Source of the DNA: Toxoplasma gondii ME49
Lineage: Eukaryota > Apicomplexa > Conoidasida > Eucoccidiorida > Sarcocystidae
Reading direction: 5' to 3'
Length of the DNA stretch: 64,000 nucleotides
Assembly (NCBI RefSeq): GCF_000006565.2
Contig: NC_031476.1
Span: 6,604,400-6,668,399 of the forward strand
Shown here one piece after another: positions 22,777 to 34,286 of this stretch (position 1 is its first letter; the number at the start of each line of letters is the position of its first letter). The notes below the pieces were generated by a model, which was not told the DNA's origin, ran no database searches, and saw only the letters and a list, made by a program, of their open reading frames with translations. Made by a program: the position numbers and the translations under genes.

Positions 22777-25700
22777 GTCGCTCGTGCGTGGAGAAAAACG
22801 GAAAGATGGCACATGGCAGGTGCTCTGCGTCAAAGTTTGAAATGTCGGCGCTTCGTTCTTTACTATACCGGTTCTTACGCCTTCATGCGTTGGGCTGGAC
22901 ACCTCGGGAAAAGTGCAGGCCATCCCCATTTGCCGTCTCCCAACCGCAGCACGACCGGTGGGAGAGTCTAACGCTGGCGACAAGATCGCCATGGTTGATA
23001 AAGTAGCTTCTTGATCCGCTGCTGGAAACAGTCAGCAGCGTGTTGAGAGACTCGCGAGCAAGAGACAGTCTGCAATTTTCAAAGATTCTTTGCGGAGAGA
23101 CATTGCCCACAATAGGAGGGAACCACAAACTGCGGCTCGTGGCAACTTGCAGTTGTTGCCTGTCTTGTCGTGACTGTAGAGACCCGTTTGCTGGAAGTCC
23201 GTCGCGGACGCAGCTGGTCCTCTCATGCCGAAAACACTCGCTACGTGTACCAACACGTTCATTTCCTCGCATGCATGCCTATCCTAGACCTTTCAACTTA
23301 CGGGACTGTACACATGCGGATTCTGAGATTAGTCAAAACGCGGAATTGGTCGTCGTGTCTCCACGGACGGACCAGTTGACTGTGGAAATATCGGGTAAAA
23401 GCAAGGTACATAAGTTGGTCCTCTGCGTTGTAGGAAAAACTTTGAAACCGGATTCAAGCATGCAGTTGCATATATATTCACGTGTTCAGAGCCGTTCCCT
23501 CCATACATAAAAGGATGCAGAGATGTGTGGCGTTTTTCAAGTAAACCAATTGGTTCGTGAAGGGGACAGCGATGCCTCGTGTGCGGGGCAGCTTTGACCA
23601 TTCGGCTGTGGTTTTCTATGGGTTGCGACAGAGCGTTCTTCGGAAGGCGGGATCTGAGACTAGTCATGGGGGAACCTGCTGGAGTTTATTGCGCCGAATA
23701 CATTATGCCAGAAACTTGTGAAGTACTGGAGGCGAAAAATATGTCAAAGGTCAGCAAATCCGGAGAGGGCTCCCGAGGCAAGCACTGACGAGAAAAACGA
23801 GGAGACTACCCCATCCCTCAAGACCAAGCGGCTCTGAGAAGCGCCGCCCAAACTCGCCAACTATACTACCTGGAAAAGAAAAGAGCGACAAAGGCGAAAA
23901 CAGAGGAACCGCGTTTTACACAAAAGAAAGGGTTCGAAGAGTTTCGACGGCGAAGAAGGAAGGGATGCATCATGTTCACAGTAATCCCACTTTTGGGAAA
24001 CAGACATCTCTGCGTGGAGCGGGGAAGTATCACGGTGCCACTGTTGTGTGGAAACAATGTATTTTTCATGGATGCTTTTCTCTACGGTGTGAAGACTGCC
24101 GCGCTACACGATGACCGAAAGGCAACTGTTCGAGAAGACGAATAGAGAAGCGCGGGGGCACAATGTACAGAACTGATCGTGTGTCGAATGAACGGCATAA
24201 GGAAGTAAACGTCCACACATTCTCGATACTTTCTCGGAATGCGTCTAAAATGAAACAAACATGTCACATGGCACTAGCGAGAGAGCAACAGCTTTCGGGT
24301 GTTCCCCGATAAACAGTTTTGAACCTGATCCACGAGAAATGTTTTGCTGAGAGGCACAACGTTGTAGTCACTTGCTCACGCGCGCGAACCGAAAACAAAG
24401 CGTTATTTGCACGCAGAGTGGAAAGAAATAGACGCTCAGAAATTCCATGAATGACAGCGAGACTTTGTGCTGGGGGGGAACGGAGAACAAGCTTCGTCAT
24501 AGTTTTCTCCCTGAAACAAGCCACTGGCTAACACTAGTGATTTGTTCGTCCTTCGTGCCTGGGAGAGTCAAAAAATGGTCAGATTCCCCTTTTCTTTGCG
24601 CAATTTTTGGCAGGCGTCCTCTCAAAAATTCAAGCGGGCCCACGCGTGACGCCGAGTTCAGTGTAATCTGAAGGAAGCTGTGGAGGCTACCGATGGCGTG
24701 TGGTGCCCTCGAGAGTTCCGTTTCGTTTCGCACCTTTCTGAAGAGGAACGCTCGACGGTCCCTTGGCATTGATACTATTGAGCACCAGCACTATACTGGA
24801 TCACCGTTGCAACCTACTAAGTGCGTATGCATCTTCACATCCATATAAGTCGATATGCACCGAGTGTGCTTGTGTGCTTCTCGGTCTCAGCAGTTTGACA
24901 GCCGCGTTTGGGGTATACAGAATTCATCATAGGTTCGGCAAAGCGCAGCTAAGTTCCTAGAAAGGCGATATTTCTCTGTGAGAAATCGATCGAGTTGGGA
25001 CTTGCGGCAGATGCTTTTCAGCCTCTACCCGTCTGTAAATCGCACGCACTCAGCAGGCTATATTTGTTCTTCCGAACAGAATTTGTTGCAAGCACTAAGC
25101 GCGCCACCCTGGTTGTGTTCAGTTATCCGCTAGTTAACACTCCAGCATTGAAGACCGGGAACTGAATCAGCTCCTTTCGCTCGTGGCTCGTGGAAGAAGA
25201 GTAGTTCAACCGGTAGACGAGTCTACCTACGTACAGCGTCCTCTTAGACAGTTCATCCTAGCACTGTGGCATTTCGCCTAGTTCAAACAATCTACAGCTG
25301 GAAAAGTATATGCTCAACGGAGTGAGAAAATACAACCCGGTTCAGATGTATCATAATACGTGTACCTGGTAGATGAGACGATGGTCCTCGTGCAGGATGT
25401 CTGCGTACCGAACGTAATTATGTTTGCATGAGTGGAGTACCAAGTGGCTGTTTGAAGGGACACGGTCAGCAGAGTCCAAGGATTTAACTTGTGGATGACC
25501 CAAGAGAATAAGTTAATCTAGCAAAATCTAGTGAAGCAACGATTTCTGAGGCAGAGATGGCAGTGAACCTGTCTCCCCGCAGCCCCCCAAAGATGGCTTA
25601 TTTCCTTCCGAGGATCAACAGCCTTGAATCGTTCTTCGTTCGACACCAGTGTTAATCTCACGTTCTTCCGCGTGCGGGAAAGTGCTTTGTCAGTGTCGTG

Positions 25701-27156
25701 TCTGTTGAGCAGGACATCAACATGCGAAAAAGGCAGTCAGTATATGCCCTTCCACTCGACGTAAGAGCTCAAATGGTGACTCTTTCCGCGCGTCAGAAAA
25801 CCCGTAAACAAGCAGGACGACGTAGTTGGGATGCTCTTGCAGGCTCTCACACCCTTTCTGGACTCAGAAGAAGGCAAACCAAAGCGTTCTTTCGAGGAAA
25901 CGCATCCCCGTCAGAACGTCGGTGCTTGGCCGAAAACCGACGTATCCCGTTCGTAGCTGCGATCTTGCGGTAAAGTTCCCCTGTGTCGGGCAGGAAGCAC
26001 ACCGCTGGTAGCTTTACTCGGGCATAGTTTGTGGCCACCAAAAACAAACACGTCATTGTTTCGAGAATATTTTGGCTGCAAATTGTGTACACTTAAAGGT
26101 TCCCGCTATGTCTGCTTGAATAATCCAACTGGCATTGCCCATGTTAAAAGCCTTCATCCATTGAGGGTAGAGCGATGTTTTCGTTGTGTCACGTCTGTCG
26201 TTTGGTTTGTCCTAACCATTTTGACTGAAGTGGAAACATAAACGGGGAGAAATTGGTGCAAAAGGCAGCATTGTATCTTTTCAAACTGTCTGTTTGTCAC
26301 GTTTTCGTTCATCTGTTTGACACAAGGAAACGGCAATGTCGAAAAGTAATAAATGCTCTCAGACTCCTTGTCAGGCTTCGCCGGTTTTTGAGTACTTGGT
26401 GTTTGTGTTTCCTGAAGGGAACCAATACATAAGGAGAGGAGCTGCGGCTCTGAATTCTGTGTTCTGAACGCAATTCCCTGCTATCAGTTTTTGTGTCCTC
26501 ATTAGGCAGATTCGCTGTGAGGTGGCAAAGCGCATGCTCCAAAGCAGGCGTATTCCATATTAACAGAGAGACTGGGCCCGACATAAGAATAGTCTCTAAA
26601 GTGATCCTGTTTCACCTGCACAATCAGAGATTCTCTTTCAAAGTTATGTGTTATCACCACTTCCTTCTTTGGACCTTTGGCAGAACCGGGTCTTGTTAAT
26701 AATTCGATTGCTTTGCCTACACTTCCGCCTTCCCCGTTTCTTCTCTCTTTGTTTGACGTCTTCGGCGCTTGCCCGTCCTGCTCCGTCACGTGATCCGTAC
26801 TCTTCGTCTCAGGCGCTACCGACGGTCTCCTGCCCAGCCCACTAGGTCTCATCAACGGCATCCAGGAAAACTCTCTTTTTCACCTTGGGTCTCCCTTTCG
26901 TCATCAAACACGACGACCGCGTGGCGGCTCCCTCTTGCTTCAATGTTCTATGAGACTACCTCCTTGTTTTTCTCTGTCTTCCGGTTCTTCCTGCTCCCCT
27001 TCCTCTCGCAGTTCGTGCCCTTCCTCCCGCCGCGCGCTGTCCTTTGCCGAGTCCAGGCCCCTGCCCAGCAGCCAGAACTGGAGACCGCAAGCGCGGGTCG
27101 CGAAGCAATTTCCGTTTCCCACGACAGCCGAGAGACGCGAGATGACGAATGAAAAA
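22777..27156. other. Divergent intergenic region of 4.4 kb, no gene seen
   Basis: It lies between two genes transcribed away from each other and should hold both promoters and 5' UTRs. It is visibly richer in A/T than the coding parts. No open frame has convincing length, splice support or natural composition, and I saw no tRNA-like GGTTCRA arm in a cloverleaf context. TGCATGC motifs occur near 21706 and 23270. Pyrimidine-rich DNA from about 26700 to 27050 precedes the plus-strand gene and may include its 5' UTR. Confidence 0.55.
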
Positions 27157-30100
27157 ATGGACCACCGCAAATGGCTAGCACAGCGACCAAGACAACTGAC
27201 AGAGGCGGCGGACAGAGCGCAAGAGGAGGACCGGAACTCAAAGGACGAGAGAGAAACACCCTGTCCAGGGCATTGTTCGAACCAGGGTAGAGTGTGGACG
27301 TCTGCAAGCGTGCATGTTCCAGACTCGGCGTCTCTTCACAGCTGTTGCTCTTCCATCCACCATCCACCGGAGGATGTCCCACCTCGGCTTCCAGGAGATA
27401 AAGAACTTCCACTCTTGATTCGCATGACTGACAGCCTTTCGTCGCGACTCTCGCCTTCCTCCGAGACGTCAGTTGCCCCTCCAGTTTGCTCGCCTCTCTC
27501 TCGCGCTTGCGCCTTGTCCTTCGCTTCCTCTCCTTCCGCGTCCTGCGCGGCGACTTCAGCCTCTCCCTCTTCTCTGTCTCCTTCGACTTTGTCCTTTGCT
27601 TCTCTGTCTCCCTTGCGCCCATGTCAGTCGGGTCCTCTCTACCACGCGCCTCCTCTTCGGAGGTCCCGAGGATCCGACGTAGGATCGGATGTCCTATCGG
27701 GATCTTCTGTTGATTCACAATGGAGGCTTCAGTCGCGCCCTTGCTCGCTGCAAGTATCGGCCCTTTCCTGCAGCACTGGCTCGCCGTATCGCTGCTTTTC
27801 TCTGCCGGCGTTGTCGCCTGTCGCGCATCCTCAGAAGGCGTCCTTCGCCACGCCTCCGCCAAAAATGTCTGGTGCATCTTCTGCACAACGCGAGGCTTTC
27901 TCTCCACTTGCGGCCATTTCTTCTTCTGCGTTCCTCAAACCTCGAGAGAGAGGCCGAGCGCCTCCACATGCTCCTCGCGAGCTGCGAGTCGGGGCATACC
28001 ATCTTGTGCCTTCTTCTGCAGAGGTGCCCTCTGAAGCGCGTCTCTGCCTGCCTGACGGGCTCTCCTCGAAGGACAAACATGCAAGATACGCAAGGCCGAC
28101 AGTGCTTCGACACTCGGCTCAGTTTCAGGCGGTGTCTCCGTCTGCTTCAGTTCCTTCTTGCTCACACACAACTTCTCTTTCCTCTCCAGAAAACGCGGAG
28201 CTCCCCCGGACGGACAAGCGCGCGCATCCAGAAAAACCTTTCGGATTCTGTTCAATAGCAGTCTCAGAGTGTCTGACCTCTTCAATCGCCAGCGACGAGA
28301 GTCTCCACATGACTGCAACTGTCGCGAAAAATCCTCACCTTCCTCCCACTCCCTTCACTCCGTCTCCACCGCCTCCTCTTCCTCCTGAGTTCTCTGCTTC
28401 TCCTTCTTCTGTCTTTGCGCCTTCTTCTTCCTCTTCTTCTCTTCCTGCCTCTGAATGTCCCTCCCTTGCTGCTTCCTCGTTTCCTTTGCGTTCTACTTCT
28501 CTGTCGATTTCAGCGCCGTACTCTTCTTCTCCCTCTTGGTCGGCGTCTGGCGCCTCCTCCCCACCAGCGACCGCGGTCCATGTTTCAAACCCAGTCTCTC
28601 CAAGTCTTTCTTTTCCTCCCTCGGCGGCCGTTGAACAAGGTGGATACTCAGAGCCTTCCTGTACCCTTGGAGCCTCTGCGGCTTCGCCAGCCAGTTGTGG
28701 GGACCAGGACGCGGCTCTCCGCGCCCTTGAGCCTTCTGTCGCCTGTCAGCAGAGAGACGAAACGCGTTCCGAGGCTCGGCCCGATTCCCCCCGTCTGCCG
28801 CCGGTGCGACATGTCAGATTTTGTGAAGGACGGGAGGAGTGGCTTCTCTCCGAAACCGCCTCAGTCAACAGCATCATTGCGTTGAGTGATGATGGACCTT
28901 CTTCTGTCGCTCTCCTCCCTTCGTCTCTCGACGCGTCTTCCCCCTCTCATCCTGTTTCCTACGACGAACGACTCAGCAGCGGTCTCCTCTTCTTTCCTTC
29001 CCCTGCGTCTTCGCCGCTCCCGTCGTCCTCGTCTCCACCGCCGTCTTCTTCATTTGCCTCCTCAGGCGGCTCTTTAACCTCAGCGGACGCCTTCTCTTTG
29101 CATGCGCCAGCGCCGGGATCTCTCCCTGCTTTCTCCCCCTGGCATGCCTGTCTTCTGCCTCCCTTCGAGAGAGCGGAAGGGAAGGCAGCGACCCCAGGAC
29201 TCTCGCGTTCCTCTCACGGTGTCTGGAGAGACAGAGGAAGACACAGAGGTACTCGTTTTGAGGCAGCGAGCGAGAGTTGTCTCCTGCTCGATTCCTCGTC
29301 TTCAGAAGGGAAGCCTGCGGAGCAACCTAGACCAGAGCGAGAATCCGGAAGAAACATGGATCAGAACGGAGACGAAAAACGACGTGGAGAAACAGACACC
29401 AAGACCCGGAGATCCGACGTCTCTTCAAAACGACAAACCGAGTTCGAGACAAGAGAAACCTCAGAGACAGCCACCGAGAGAGAAGGAAGAAGAGAACAAG
29501 ATACACTTTTTCCTGGTAAGGGGGAGGACCATGGCGATGACGCTCGACTCGACGGACGAGCACGAAGTGGAAGGACAGACGCGGGAGGAGAGACGCCAGA
29601 GGTGAGCAACCAAAACAAGCAAGCGGAGTCTCCTTCCGTTCCTCCCTCGAACTTCCTGGATGCCTCCCACCCTTCACCGTTGCATTCTGACTCCTCCCAA
29701 GCCGTCTACCTCGAGCAGGGTACGCGACTCGACGGAGACGTAAGCGAAAGCTTGTCTGCTCTTATCCCAGGTGTTTCTTCATCTTCTTCCGCCGTTGTCT
29801 GTCCATCCTTGTCTGTTTCGTCTCCCTCGCTGAGTTGTTCCTCTCCTTGTTCTTCCTCGTCTCTCCCCTTTTCTGAATCTTCGACGAAAGACGGTCTCGG
29901 TGAAGGGCCGTCAGCGCCGAAGATCCCTTCTGCATCTCGCCCCAAGTCTGCGAGTTCGCACCGTCCTCCCGAAAGCGAGACAGGGGAGACCGTCTCCGCG
30001 GCTTTGACCGGAAGCGAAGACCGAGCAACAGGTGCGAGGCAGAGAGAAGGCGGAGAGCAGGAACAACGAACCGCCTGGGCAGACGGAGACAGCAAGACCA

Positions 30101-32466
30101 GCCACGGGAGACTCGAGCTCGCGGTTGGACGCAGGGACACAGCACAGACAGAGAAGAGGGGCAGGAAGACGGCGCTCGCGAGAGAAATGGCGCAGCAACC
30201 CCACAGAGTCAAAAGAGACGCCGGTGGTCCTGCCTGGTCTTTGGACAGAGCTCGAGAGACTGATAAGTTCTCCTGGAAGCCTGCGAAAAACATGGCCAGC
30301 ATAAATATGGAAAGAGAGAACAGCGACGCTGCCGTTTTGGACGGCTCCCGCGGTCGCCTTCCACCATCGGCACAGGCAAGCGCCGATTGTCCCATTTCGT
30401 CCGGTTCGCGTTTGGAGGCGACGCGGAGGAAACCTTTGGCACCTGGTGCGGCAGAAATGCCCTACTCTTCTGCTGTTTTCTCTTCTGCTGTTTTCTCTTC
30501 TGCTGTTTCGTCCCCTGCTGCTTTCCCTTCCTGTACCTCCTTTTCTTCCTTTTCGCCTTCTATCACTTCCGCTTCCGCCTCGTCTTCTCCCTTCTCTTTT
30601 GCTTGTGCCTCTTCCCCTTTCTGCCCTTCTTCGGCCGTTCGTGCTTCCTCTGCTGAGACCGCTGGGCAGCGTCTGAGAACAGTGCGGCCTTGCCCTGAGA
30701 GGGGCGGTCGGTTGGTGACAGTTCGCGGCCCCGACGGAAAGACTCGGAGGCAGTCTCTGCATGTGCCGCCTTCTTTGACGGCGCAGCCTACCAAGTCTTG
30801 TTTTCGTCACAGGTCTCCCAGAAGTCGATCCGCTTCTCGTGGTCCCTCTTGGGCGGCTCCCAGAGTGCCGCATTTCTCTTTCCCTCACTTTTCTTTCCTC
30901 TCTGCTTCTTCTACTCTCTCCCCTTGTTCGCTTCCCTGTTCGCCTTCCTCTTCTTCTCATGGTTCGTCGTGTTCTCCTTCTTGTTCGTCTTGCTCCTCCT
31001 CGCCTTGTTTTGCCCGGCTGCTTCGGCGATCGCTGCTTCGGCGAACAGGGCTGAGAGAACGGCCAGACAAGCGCGAGGGGGGAGGCGAGAAGACTGGAAG
31101 GAAGGAGAGCTTTGGAAAGGCGACCTCGCCGGCGCCGTCGCCTTTCCAAAGCCTTCTGTGTAACTCGGGGGCACGGCTGTCTCTTGAAGAGAGGAATGCT
31201 GGGCAGGCTGACGCGCTCCCCTCGCTTCACTGGATGTCCTCGCGCCGCTTCTTTGCTCCCTTCAGTCGCCGTGCGAGCCGCGGGGCCTGGCGCCTCGGCC
31301 AGGGCGAAACTGAGAAGAGCGGCGACCGAGGGCGACGGCGAACAGCAAAGAAACAGGAAGGGGAAATCGTCGAGAGAAAACGAGGGAGAAAACAGGCATC
31401 CGAACGAGGAGCAGAAGGCGAGAGAGATGAAGAGACAGAGAGGGGACGCTGGCGGCGGATGTTCCCAACAGTGTTCACCGCTGAGCCGGCACTCTTGTGT
31501 TCTGCATCTTGCGGCCGTTCCTGTGCGTCGGCGCCACCCTCTTCACGGATCAGAGGAGACGCTCGCGAGATGTGCGAAGGAACCTGCTCGCGAACGTTGG
31601 TATCGCCTCGCCGCGCCAAAGGAGTCTTCGACCTCGCAGCTTTAGACGAAGACGCGGAGGCACCGCCCGGACAGGCAGGCGCCTCGAGCCTCCAATGGAA
31701 GGCTGCCGACCCCAGAAGAGGAGAAACCTCCGGAGACAGTGAAGAGGCAGGCACAAAGCAAAGGGCAGAGAGAGACAGTCCACAGCCTGCAGTGCAGAAG
31801 GATCGGGCGCGGGGGCGCGGGAAGGACGAACGACGAGGGATAAGGGGAGAAACGAGCGAAAAGAGGACAGACAAGACGCGAGAACAGGGAGAAAGGCGGG
31901 GACAGGGAGAAGAAGAGAGGGAGGGACAGTCTGGAAAAGAGGAGAGAGAAGAAGGAGAGGTTGAAGATGCGACAAGAAGAGAGATGAGGTCGCCTAACTC
32001 AGGAATGGGGAAGAACTCCGAAACAGGTTTCCTTTCTCCTTTGTTTCATGAGAGAGGACGGCGCCGCCACACCATCGCAGTCGTTCCTTTCTTCGGGGGT
32101 CGCGCCTCCAGCGGAACTTCCACTTCGTTGACTTCCTTTCCTTCTTTTGCTTCGCCATTGTCCTCTTCTTCTCTCCCCGCCGACTTTGGCTGGCCGTCGT
32201 TCGTTCTGAAGAAACCACCCTCCTCACGCTTCCACCAGTCGAGGGAAGAGCCCCGGCGCGAGGAGCCGGCGACAGTCCGAGGCGAAAGCGAGGAGACACG
32301 GAGACACCCCTCACTCCATCTGATGTCTCTCATGTCTCTCGTGTCTCTCAGTGAGCCTCGGCCGGCGCAGGAAGGAGCGTCTCAAGCTTCGTCGGTCGGC
32401 CTCTCGCCCTCCTCACCAGCCGTCCACTTCTTCGACCTCGCGACGCCTCACGGGGCGCCGGACTGA
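27157..32466 (+). CDS. Large low-complexity hypothetical protein (~1769 aa), single exon
   Basis: One uninterrupted frame ends TGA at 32464-32466. I chose ATG at 27157 because AAAAAATGG is the best start context; in-frame ATGs also exist at 26950 and 27142. Composition is dominated by Ser, Pro, Arg, Glu and Ala with long poly-Ser/Pro stretches, and no membrane segment or signal is seen. More ordered islands are RHVRFCEGREEWLLSE at about residue 549, RLVTVRGPDGKTRRQS at about 1177, and RRRHTIAVVPFFGG at about 1635, before a C-terminus ending HFFDLATPHGAPD. RHVRF fits the loose [RK]-x-[VI]-x-[FW] form that docks protein phosphatase 1, but such short motifs arise by chance. No family is recognised. 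It points away from the oocyst-wall-like gene and toward the kinase gene. Confidence 0.75.
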   Translation: MDHRKWLAQRPRQLTEAADRAQEEDRNSKDERETPCPGHCSNQGRVWTSASVHVPDSASLHSCCSSIHHPPEDVPPRLPGDKELPLLIRMTDSLSSRLSPSSETSVAPPVCSPLSRACALSFASSPSASCAATSASPSSLSPSTLSFASLSPLRPCQSGPLYHAPPLRRSRGSDVGSDVLSGSSVDSQWRLQSRPCSLQVSALSCSTGSPYRCFSLPALSPVAHPQKASFATPPPKMSGASSAQREAFSPLAAISSSAFLKPRERGRAPPHAPRELRVGAYHLVPSSAEVPSEARLCLPDGLSSKDKHARYARPTVLRHSAQFQAVSPSASVPSCSHTTSLSSPENAELPRTDKRAHPEKPFGFCSIAVSECLTSSIASDESLHMTATVAKNPHLPPTPFTPSPPPPLPPEFSASPSSVFAPSSSSSSLPASECPSLAASSFPLRSTSLSISAPYSSSPSWSASGASSPPATAVHVSNPVSPSLSFPPSAAVEQGGYSEPSCTLGASAASPASCGDQDAALRALEPSVACQQRDETRSEARPDSPRLPPVRHVRFCEGREEWLLSETASVNSIIALSDDGPSSVALLPSSLDASSPSHPVSYDERLSSGLLFFPSPASSPLPSSSSPPPSSSFASSGGSLTSADAFSLHAPAPGSLPAFSPWHACLLPPFERAEGKAATPGLSRSSHGVWRDRGRHRGTRFEAASESCLLLDSSSSEGKPAEQPRPERESGRNMDQNGDEKRRGETDTKTRRSDVSSKRQTEFETRETSETATEREGRREQDTLFPGKGEDHGDDARLDGRARSGRTDAGGETPEVSNQNKQAESPSVPPSNFLDASHPSPLHSDSSQAVYLEQGTRLDGDVSESLSALIPGVSSSSSAVVCPSLSVSSPSLSCSSPCSSSSLPFSESSTKDGLGEGPSAPKIPSASRPKSASSHRPPESETGETVSAALTGSEDRATGARQREGGEQEQRTAWADGDSKTSHGRLELAVGRRDTAQTEKRGRKTALAREMAQQPHRVKRDAGGPAWSLDRARETDKFSWKPAKNMASINMERENSDAAVLDGSRGRLPPSAQASADCPISSGSRLEATRRKPLAPGAAEMPYSSAVFSSAVFSSAVSSPAAFPSCTSFSSFSPSITSASASSSPFSFACASSPFCPSSAVRASSAETAGQRLRTVRPCPERGGRLVTVRGPDGKTRRQSLHVPPSLTAQPTKSCFRHRSPRSRSASRGPSWAAPRVPHFSFPHFSFLSASSTLSPCSLPCSPSSSSHGSSCSPSCSSCSSSPCFARLLRRSLLRRTGLRERPDKREGGGEKTGRKESFGKATSPAPSPFQSLLCNSGARLSLEERNAGQADALPSLHWMSSRRFFAPFSRRASRGAWRLGQGETEKSGDRGRRRTAKKQEGEIVERKRGRKQASERGAEGERDEETERGRWRRMFPTVFTAEPALLCSASCGRSCASAPPSSRIRGDAREMCEGTCSRTLVSPRRAKGVFDLAALDEDAEAPPGQAGASSLQWKAADPRRGETSGDSEEAGTKQRAERDSPQPAVQKDRARGRGKDERRGIRGETSEKRTDKTREQGERRGQGEEEREGQSGKEEREEGEVEDATRREMRSPNSGMGKNSETGFLSPLFHERGRRRHTIAVVPFFGGRASSGTSTSLTSFPSFASPLSSSSLPADFGWPSFVLKKPPSSRFHQSREEPRREEPATVRGESEETRRHPSLHLMSLMSLVSLSEPRPAQEGASQASSVGLSPSSPAVHFFDLATPHGAPD
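30466..30510. repeat. Three tandem 15-bp units in coding sequence
   Basis: TCTTCTGCTGTTTTC is repeated three times, the last copy ending TTTCG. It keeps the frame of the surrounding gene and encodes Ser-Ser-Ala-Val-Phe repeats. Confidence 0.9.
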
Positions 32467-34286
32467 AAGACAACGGATTCTGGGGAGTGACTAAGGGCAG
32501 AGACCGCGGCAGGCGGAGACCGGAGAGCGACGCGAATTGCGTACACATCGTGCGTCAATCGACTGCGGAGAAAGACGCTCTGGGAGCTTGCAAGAGCCCT
32601 GCAGACTCGCCTGTCAAAAACATACCCTCACAGTTCCCCGGTGTTCTCAAAGCATACGCCTTTCATGTCCACTTCTACATGCTTCATGTCCTTCGCGGAA
32701 ACGCAAGAACGAAACAAGGCACACGGTCACTCATTTCCATCCCCGGTGTTCTGCTTCTCGACATCGTGTCCATGGATAGCGAGACACAAAGATATACGCA
32801 TATATCTACGTATGTACAGATGTAGATAGATATGCTTATGCATACAGATCTGTATAAATGTCTGTAAATACGTACATATCTATATAGAGAGATATGATTA
32901 TATAAGCACATATTTAAATATATATATATATATATGTATATATATGTATATAGACAGGTGTAGAAGTTTGAGGCTTGAGCTGGGATGAGAGCGAGAGGCT
33001 GATGGACGGATTTGCTGAAGCGGTGTCAGTCGACGCGAGAAGACAGAGCACCTGAGACTTTGCGTTTCTTTCTTGGGGGACTTTTCAAGTTCGCTGCGTT
33101 GAAGTTTTTTCGAAGTCTCTCAGAGTCCGTTCCAGAACTCTCTTGGATTCTTTTCGAGAAGCTCTGGATGTTCTCTCCAGAAGCGTTCGTCGCACACGCG
33201 CGAGAACAGAACAGGCCTCGAGCCTCCCTCCCCCGCGCCACACAGTTGACTCGTCGCTGCGGGGTCGCAGGGAATCGAGAGTCGAGAAGAATCAGTGAGA
33301 CAGCCGAGGGGGGAAAACCTCGTGGGGACCCACCGTCAAGCATGGGATTTTGGTTGGATGCTTCGAATGCAGTTCATCCGCGAACGTTGCTTTCGATCGT
33401 GCGAGCCGAGTTGCGCACCGCACGGAAATGTACAAAAACAAGAAATGGCTTTCACACCCCGCAGTCGAGCGCAGAAAACTCTGCAGAGAGCGGTCGCCAT
33501 TTCTTATAGACCGGGGGAGACGAAGCCGGTACGGAGGACCTACCGAGGGGATTCAGAAGCTTGAGAGCGTACACGCAACAATGTGCAGTGGTTGGGGAGG
33601 CGTTCCACTTTCTTTCATAGACAGACTGATCCGTGAGGATGCGGACCTCTCAATCAGGTCACTTGGCATCCGTCTGTGTGTGTTTCTCTCTTCCCGCTTG
33701 TGTGCCTCTCGACGTCTCGGACTGGGTCTCGAGTGAGTCCGGAGATAGAGATACGCTTGGTTTTTTCCACCATGTGGCGCATGCAGCAACTGAGCAACAA
33801 ACGCGTTGGAACGGCAGGTGAAAAAACCTGTTTGACAGAGACGCATCCTTAGAGGTCAGTGTGTGGATCGAAAGACAGCTCTTCGCCTTTGGAGAGGTCT
33901 CGCGTCGAGTCAAAAAACGAGTCAAAACGCATACGCAAGCAGAAAAGCAGAAGAAACACAGGAGCCGATCTACGGGTGGACGCGGTGAAGCGTCTGCGTT
34001 CAAGTGAGAAGAGAAAGAGCGAGACGAAGACAGGGAAATGCCGCACCACGCAAAAAAAAGCGAGTGAAGGAGACTCAGCGAGACAAAGCAACAGTGCAGC
34101 CATCATAGAAAGTTCTTCGAACGGGTGTTAACCTCTTGAGCAACATAGGATCACACATCCTGCAGATGTATCTTCTGAATGTTGTCTCATCCCTGGAAGG
34201 GTGGTTTTTCTTCTTTCCTGGACTCAACGGCCTCCGCCCATTCCCTCCTGCGCCTCTGCGGACTGCCAACCGCTTGTCCAGCTCTC
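32467..34286. other. Convergent 3' intergenic region
   Basis: It separates the stop of the plus-strand gene at 32466 from that of the minus-strand kinase at 34287, so it should hold both 3' UTRs. Short frames on both strands are unconvincing. A TA-rich block is centred on 32911-32953. Confidence 0.55.
32911..32953. repeat. (TA)n microsatellite
   Basis: TA and TATG units, flanked from about 32790 by degenerate TATA/GTATGTA sequence. Confidence 0.88.

Noticed and set aside
23000..26900. Search for tRNA or other small RNA genes in the A/T-rich spacer
   Set aside because: GGTTCGA-like strings occur (for example near 23930) but without a matching acceptor stem or anticodon arm by eye. Only a covariance-model scan could exclude them fully.
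29706..31230. Minus-strand frames inside the 27157-32466 gene
   Set aside because: They are antisense shadows of poly-Ser/Glu codons of the plus-strand gene.
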